Shown piece after piece: positions 60,292 to 64,000 of a stretch of DNA of 64,000 bases (position 1 is the stretch's first letter; the number at the start of each line of letters is the position of its first letter). The stretch covers positions 5,022,001 through 5,086,000 of the forward strand of contig NZ_CP013854.1 of NCBI RefSeq assembly GCF_001698125.1, read 5' to 3'. Position numbers and translations under genes: made by a program. Origin of the DNA: Pseudonocardia sp. HH130630-07. Its GTDB lineage: Bacteria > Actinomycetota > Actinomycetes > Mycobacteriales > Pseudonocardiaceae. Below the pieces are notes generated by a model. It had not been told where the DNA came from. It searched no databases and saw only the letters and a program-made list of their open reading frames with translations.

Positions 60292-61027
60292 ACCGCGGGT
60301 CGGCGGACCAGCCCGCGTTCGCCCACTGCTCGGGGGCGGCCGGGACGATCCCCGGCCGGACCACGGCGAGCTTCTCGACGAGCCAGGTGGCGAACCGGGC
60401 CGCGCCCTGCTGGCAGGCGTGGATGCCGTCGGCGCTGCGATCGGGCAGCCCGTCCCGGGTCTGCTGGTAGGCCGGGCCCCAGACCGTCTCGGCGTCGAGG
60501 GCGACGACCCGGCCACCGGATCCGTCGGCGACGGACAGGACGGCGTCGCGGGTCGCGGCCAGCTCGCCCATGTGCGGGGCGTAGAAGTCGTCGGGCCGGA
60601 TCGGCGGCGCCGTGACCAGCGCGAGCACGGCCCCGGTCCCCGACACCGTGTCGGCCAGCCGCTGGTAGGCGTCCCGCTGTTCCTGCGGGGTGCCCCAGTC
60701 GTAGGTCGTGACCTGGTAGACGACGACCGTCGGTGCGGCGGCGGCGATCCGGCCGGGCAGCTCCGGCCAGTGCCGGTCGGCGAACGGTCCGACGACGTTG
60801 CCGCCCCCGTCGGCGGCGAGGGACTCGAACCCCGCCCCGGCGGCGTCCAGCGCGGCGCCCAGCGGGAGGGCCAGTCCCTCGGCCACCGAGTCGCCGAGCA
60901 GCAGCACCGTCTCCGGTCCGCCGGCGCCGGCCGCCCCCTCCGCCGGTCCGGCGGTCCGGTCGGCGCAGGCCGCGGTCGTCAGGAGTGCACAGGTCAGCAG
61001 GGCGATGAGTCTCGCGGTCGTGGTCAC
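60278..61027 (-). CDS. SGNH/GDSL-hydrolase lipoprotein
   Basis: 249 residues from GTG 61027. Signal peptide with lipobox TTAAC. Block I LLLGDSVAEGLALP carries the nucleophilic Ser; block V is DGIHACQQGAARF with Asp-x2-His. Probably an extracellular esterase or acetylase of cell-wall or polysaccharide substrates. Confidence 0.85.
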   Translation of the reverse strand: MTTTARLIALLTCALLTTAACADRTAGPAEGAAGAGGPETVLLLGDSVAEGLALPLGAALDAAGAGFESLAADGGGNVVGPFADRHWPELPGRIAAAAPTVVVYQVTTYDWGTPQEQRDAYQRLADTVSGTGAVLALVTAPPIRPDDFYAPHMGELAATRDAVLSVADGSGGRVVALDAETVWGPAYQQTRDGLPDRSADGIHACQQGAARFATWLVEKLAVVRPGIVPAAPEQWANAGWSADPRFTGC

Positions 61028-61139
61028 GGTGCCGACCGTCCCGCCCGTGCGTCGCGGCGGCTCCACCGTCGTGTCGCGGTCGTGTCGCAGCCTGCGCGTC
61101 ACCGCGACGGGGCCGCGTCCGGGACCCGATACTGGCGTC

Positions 61140-61820
61140 GTGGCCGCGGTACTGCTGATCGAGGACGACCCGCTGGTGCGGCGTGGTCTCGAACTCGCGC
61201 TGAGCCGCCTGGGCCACGGCGTCCAGCTGGCGGGGACCGGCGAGGACGGGCTGCGGGAGTTCGGCGCGCGCCGCCCCGACCTGGTGGTGCTCGACCTGAT
61301 GCTGCCCGGGATGGACGGGTTCGAGGTCTGCCGGCGGATCAGGGCGGCCGGGGAGACCCCGGTGATCATGCTGACGGCCCGCGGCGAGGACACCGACGTC
61401 GTCGGGGGCCTGGCCGCCGGGGCGGACGACTTCGTGGTCAAGCCGGCCCGGCCCGCCGTGCTCGACGCGCGCATCCGCGCCGTGCTGCGGCGGGCCGGTA
61501 CCACCCCCGCCGACGGCGCCGTGCACGTCCACCGGGACCTGCGGGTCGACACCGCCTCGCTGGCGGTGTCGGTGCGCGACGAGCCGGTGGCGCTGACCCC
61601 CACCGAGCTGCGGCTGCTGCTGACCCTGCTGCGGGCACCGGGCCGGGTGTTCAGCCGGCGCCAGTTGCTGCAGGAGGTGTGGGAGCACGACTACCTCGGC
61701 GACTCGCGCCTGGTCGACAACAGCGTGCAACGGCTGCGGGCCAAGATCGAGACCGTCCCGGCGGAGCCGGAGTACGTCCAGACCGTGCGGGGGTTCGGCT
61801 ATCGCTTCGGGCCGGTGTGA
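61140..61820 (+). CDS. OmpR-family response regulator
   Basis: 226 residues from GTG 61140. Receiver domain: VLLIEDDPLVRR (acidic pocket), phospho-acceptor Asp in LVVLDLMLPGMDG, VIMLTAR and a Lys in VVKPARP. C-terminal winged helix: ALTPTELRLLLTLLRAPG and RLVDNSVQRLRAKIE, VRGFGYRF. Cognate kinase follows. Divergent from the SGNH lipoprotein with 112 bp between. Confidence 0.93.
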   Translation: MAAVLLIEDDPLVRRGLELALSRLGHGVQLAGTGEDGLREFGARRPDLVVLDLMLPGMDGFEVCRRIRAAGETPVIMLTARGEDTDVVGGLAAGADDFVVKPARPAVLDARIRAVLRRAGTTPADGAVHVHRDLRVDTASLAVSVRDEPVALTPTELRLLLTLLRAPGRVFSRRQLLQEVWEHDYLGDSRLVDNSVQRLRAKIETVPAEPEYVQTVRGFGYRFGPV

Positions 61821-61881
61821 CGCCGGGACGCGGACCCGGCCGCGGACGCGTGGGCTGCGCGTCCGGTTCGTCGTCGCGTTC

Positions 61882-63240
61882 GTGCTGGTGACGGTGGCCG
61901 GTGCCGGTGCGGCGGCGTGGGCGGCGGCCGGTGCGGCCGGTGCGGCGCTGACCGGGTCGTTGCAGAGCGGGCTGGTCACCGACGTCGGCTCCTCGGTCGC
62001 CGCCCTCGCCCCGACCCTGACCTTCCCGCCCGACCGGGACGCGCTGGACCGGCTCCGGACGGCGGTGGGCCCGGACGCGCTCGTCGTCGCCGGGGACCGG
62101 GAGTCCGCGGGTGGGGCCGCCGGCCGGGTCGTCACCGACGCCCTGCGCGCCGGGGTCCGGGGCGGCGACCGCACGCTCACCGAGCGGGTCGTCGACGGCG
62201 GACGGCCGTGGCTGGTGATCGGCGTCCCGGTCGTGCGGACCGGCCTGGACGGTGCCCGGACGGCCTCCGGCGTCGAGGTCTACGCCGCGCGCGATCTCAC
62301 CGCCGTCGACACCGAGGTCGGCGGCGTCGCCGGTGCCGCGGCCGGTGCCGCGGCGCTGACCGTGCCGTTCGCCGTGGTCCTCGCGGTGCTCGCCGCCGGG
62401 AGCGTGCTGCGGCCGGTCCGCGACCTGCGGGACACCGCCCGGCGGCTCACGGCCGGTGACCTCACCGCGCGGGCCGCCCCGACCGGTGCCGACGAGCTGG
62501 CCGACCTCGCCCGGACCGTGGACGAGATGGCAAGCTCGCTGCAGGCGTCGATGGCCACGATGGAACGGATGCAGGACGACGCGCGCCGCTTCGCCGCCGA
62601 CGTCTCGCACGAGCTGCGCACCCCGCTCTCGACGCTGACGGCGGTCGCCGACGTGCTGGACGCCGCGGCCGCCGACCTGCCGCCCGACGGCCGCGAGTCC
62701 GTGCAGCTCGCCGTGACCGAGATCCAGCGGCTGGTCCGGCTGGTGGAGGACCTCATGGAGATCTCGCGCCTCGACGCCGGGACCGCCACCCTGCGCCGGG
62801 AACCGGTGGACGTGGCCGAGGCGGTGGGCGAGAGCCTGCGCGCCCGGGGCTGGGCCGCGGAGGTCGAGCTCGTCGCCCCGCCGGGGCCGCCGCTGCTGCT
62901 CGACCGTCGCCGGCTGGACGTGATCGTGGCCAACCTCGTCGGCAACGCGCTGCGGCACGGGGCCCCGCCGGTCGTCGTACGGGTGGGCGGGGATGCGGAC
63001 CGGCTGCTGGTCGAGGTCGTCGATCACGGGCCCGGTCTTGCCGACGACGTGCTCCCGCAGGTGTTCGACCGGTTCTTCAAGGCCGACCCGGCCCGTGGCC
63101 GCACCCCGGGCAGCGGCCTCGGCCTCGGGATCGCCCGGGAGAACGCCCGCCTGCACGGTGGCGACCTGACGGTGGGGACGGCCGGGGCCCGCGGGACGCG
63201 CTTCGTGCTGTGGCTGCCGCGCGAGGCGGGGGACCGGTGA
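61882..63240 (+). CDS. Sensor histidine kinase
   Basis: Two membrane segments (start region VTVAGAGAAAWAAAGAAGAAL; AALTVPFAVVLAVLAAGSVL), an extracellular sensor of about 130 residues, HAMP, then phospho-acceptor His in FAADVSHELRTPLSTL, N box NLVGNALRHG, and G boxes VDHGPGL and GSGLGLGIARENA. The earliest normal start is GTG 61882, but in-frame codons from 61819 encode RTRGLRVRFVVAFVLVTV, a typical kinase N-terminus with no ATG/GTG; translation may begin at CTG 61855. Overlaps the lipoprotein gene by 4 bp. Confidence 0.9.
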   Translation: MLVTVAGAGAAAWAAAGAAGAALTGSLQSGLVTDVGSSVAALAPTLTFPPDRDALDRLRTAVGPDALVVAGDRESAGGAAGRVVTDALRAGVRGGDRTLTERVVDGGRPWLVIGVPVVRTGLDGARTASGVEVYAARDLTAVDTEVGGVAGAAAGAAALTVPFAVVLAVLAAGSVLRPVRDLRDTARRLTAGDLTARAAPTGADELADLARTVDEMASSLQASMATMERMQDDARRFAADVSHELRTPLSTLTAVADVLDAAAADLPPDGRESVQLAVTEIQRLVRLVEDLMEISRLDAGTATLRREPVDVAEAVGESLRARGWAAEVELVAPPGPPLLLDRRRLDVIVANLVGNALRHGAPPVVVRVGGDADRLLVEVVDHGPGLADDVLPQVFDRFFKADPARGRTPGSGLGLGIARENARLHGGDLTVGTAGARGTRFVLWLPREAGDR

Positions 63241-63719
63241 GCGGCGCCCGGCGGGCGGCCTGCGGGCTGCTGCTCCTGGTGCTCGCCGGGTGCGGCGTGA
63301 CGCCCGCCGGCGTCACCGATGCGGGCCCGGCCCCGACCGGGGTGGCACCGGGGCCGACGGTGTTCTTCCTGGGGCCGGCGGGGGAGCTGCGCGGACAGGT
63401 GCGCCCGATCGGGCACCTGGGCACGATCTCCGACGCGCTCGCGCTGCTGCTCGCCGGTCCGGGCGGCTCGGGTCTGGGCACCGGGATCGCTCCGGCCGGT
63501 GTGCAACGGGCCGGTGTCGTGCTGACCCCGGCCGGCATCGACGTCCGCGTGCCGCTGACGATCGGGGACGTGACGCCGGCCGGCGTCGACCAGATCGTCT
63601 GCACCGCGCTCGCCGTCCACGTGGTCGGGGGCGGGGCCCGGGACACGACCGTCCGGGTGGACTTCGTCCAGCCGACGCCCGAGTCGGACGTGCGGCGTCG
63701 CTGCCCGGTGATCCGCTGA
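63237..63719 (+). CDS. Lipoprotein with GerMN-like domain
   Basis: 160 residues from GTG 63237 (GTGA overlap with the kinase). Signal peptide with lipobox VLAGC. Body: TVFFLGPAGELRGQVRPIG, DALALLLAGPGGSGLGTGI and VDQIVCTALAV, the GerMN pattern. Response regulator–kinase–lipoprotein order resembles actinobacterial MtrAB-LpqB-like and Cse systems, where the lipoprotein tunes the kinase. Confidence 0.8.
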   Translation: MSGARRAACGLLLLVLAGCGVTPAGVTDAGPAPTGVAPGPTVFFLGPAGELRGQVRPIGHLGTISDALALLLAGPGGSGLGTGIAPAGVQRAGVVLTPAGIDVRVPLTIGDVTPAGVDQIVCTALAVHVVGGGARDTTVRVDFVQPTPESDVRRRCPVIR

Positions 63720-63742
63720 GCCCGTCCGCTCGGCCCGGCCGC

Positions 63743-64000
63743 TCAGCCCAGCCGGGAGACGTCCACCACCACCGGCGGCGGGGCGGGCAGCACCACCCAC
63801 AACACCGCCCACAGCACGGCCAGCCCGATCGTCACCGTGACCACGGCGGCGAGACCGCTCCGCCCGCGGGCCCAGCCCGCGCGGAACCGGACCGGGTCCT
63901 CGACCAGCACGGTCGACAGGATGGCCGCCCCGACCGAGACCGCGCACACCGTGACCGTCCACAGTGGGTCCCCCGGGCCGCCCGGGAGCAGCACGATCAC
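63743..64000 (-). CDS. Acyltransferase-3-like membrane protein (5' end outside the window)
   Basis: At least 85 residues up to the window end. Hydrophobic segments VTVCAVSVGAAILSTVLVED and VTVTIGLAVLWAVLWVVLP. The stretch STVLVEDPVRFR looks like the conserved E-x-P-[VI]-R that ends the last core helix of OafA/YrhL-type acyltransferases. Convergent with the lipoprotein gene. Confidence 0.65.
   Translation of the reverse strand: MIVLLPGGPGDPLWTVTVCAVSVGAAILSTVLVEDPVRFRAGWARGRSGLAAVVTVTIGLAVLWAVLWVVLPAPPPVVVDVSRLG

Overview
The window comes from a very GC-rich actinobacterium. The conserved run xerD–parA–scpA–scpB–rluB–aroH–cmk–plsC–der, frequent GTG starts, 1-8 bp gene overlaps, a WhiA-type protein and an XRE/DUF397 pair point to Pseudonocardiaceae, most likely a Pseudonocardia-like organism. 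That placement is an inference from gene content only.

Region 1 (1-9825) is core chromosome: chromosome-dimer resolution (xerD), segregation and condensation (parA, scpA, scpB), rRNA modification (rluB), chorismate mutase, CMP kinase, an acyltransferase, the ribosome-assembly GTPase Der, a quinone oxidoreductase and a tRNA-Pro(GGG) with a terminator. Region 2 (about 9830-24345) is an insertion-sequence graveyard: remnants and intact copies of IS3, IS5, IS256, DDE_4, IS110 and IS1380 type elements, with broken native genes, a SAM methyltransferase, a divergent WhiA paralogue and small ORFs between them. The most striking object is a nest of three elements. An IS256 copy is split at its catalytic-Glu codon by an IS110 element, and the IS110 is itself split by an IS1380 element. 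An intact IS256 copy in the same window is the empty site, so the IS110 ends are known to the base. The IS110 left end then reads as a two-loop bridge RNA whose guides match its donor ends and its target, and the IS1380 insertion cuts that RNA in two.

Region 3 (24346-40562) is a catabolic block between inverted IS3/IS5 copies: gamma-glutamyltransferase with a divergent transporter; a heme-oxygenase-like diiron protein with Rieske ferredoxin, ferredoxin reductase and second Rieske protein; then a minus-strand operon (IclR, class II aldolase, aldehyde dehydrogenase, ThDP enzyme, MatC-like carrier, flavin monooxygenase, IclR) that looks built for a hydroxylated aromatic acid. Region 4 (40563-43085) holds the second IS3 copy, a truncated IS5 copy and ends of two broken genes. 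Region 5 (43105-49775) is a hydroxyquinol-type pathway: LysR, SDR, LysR, a phenol-hydroxylase-like flavoprotein, and one polypeptide fusing maleylacetate reductase to hydroxyquinol 1,2-dioxygenase.

Region 6 (49782-54373) has an XRE/DUF397 remnant and two nearly identical IS5-type copies; one copy splits a GntR/LacI-hybrid (AraR-like) regulator exactly at a TA. Region 7 (54497-60291) is the operon this regulator probably controlled: epimerase, dihydrodipicolinate-synthase-like aldolase, secreted polysaccharide lyase-like protein, GH20-like glycosidase and acyltransferase, preceded by a perfect 9-bp inverted repeat. Region 8 (60278-64000) returns to housekeeping-like genes: SGNH lipoprotein, two-component system, GerMN-like lipoprotein and the end of an acyltransferase.
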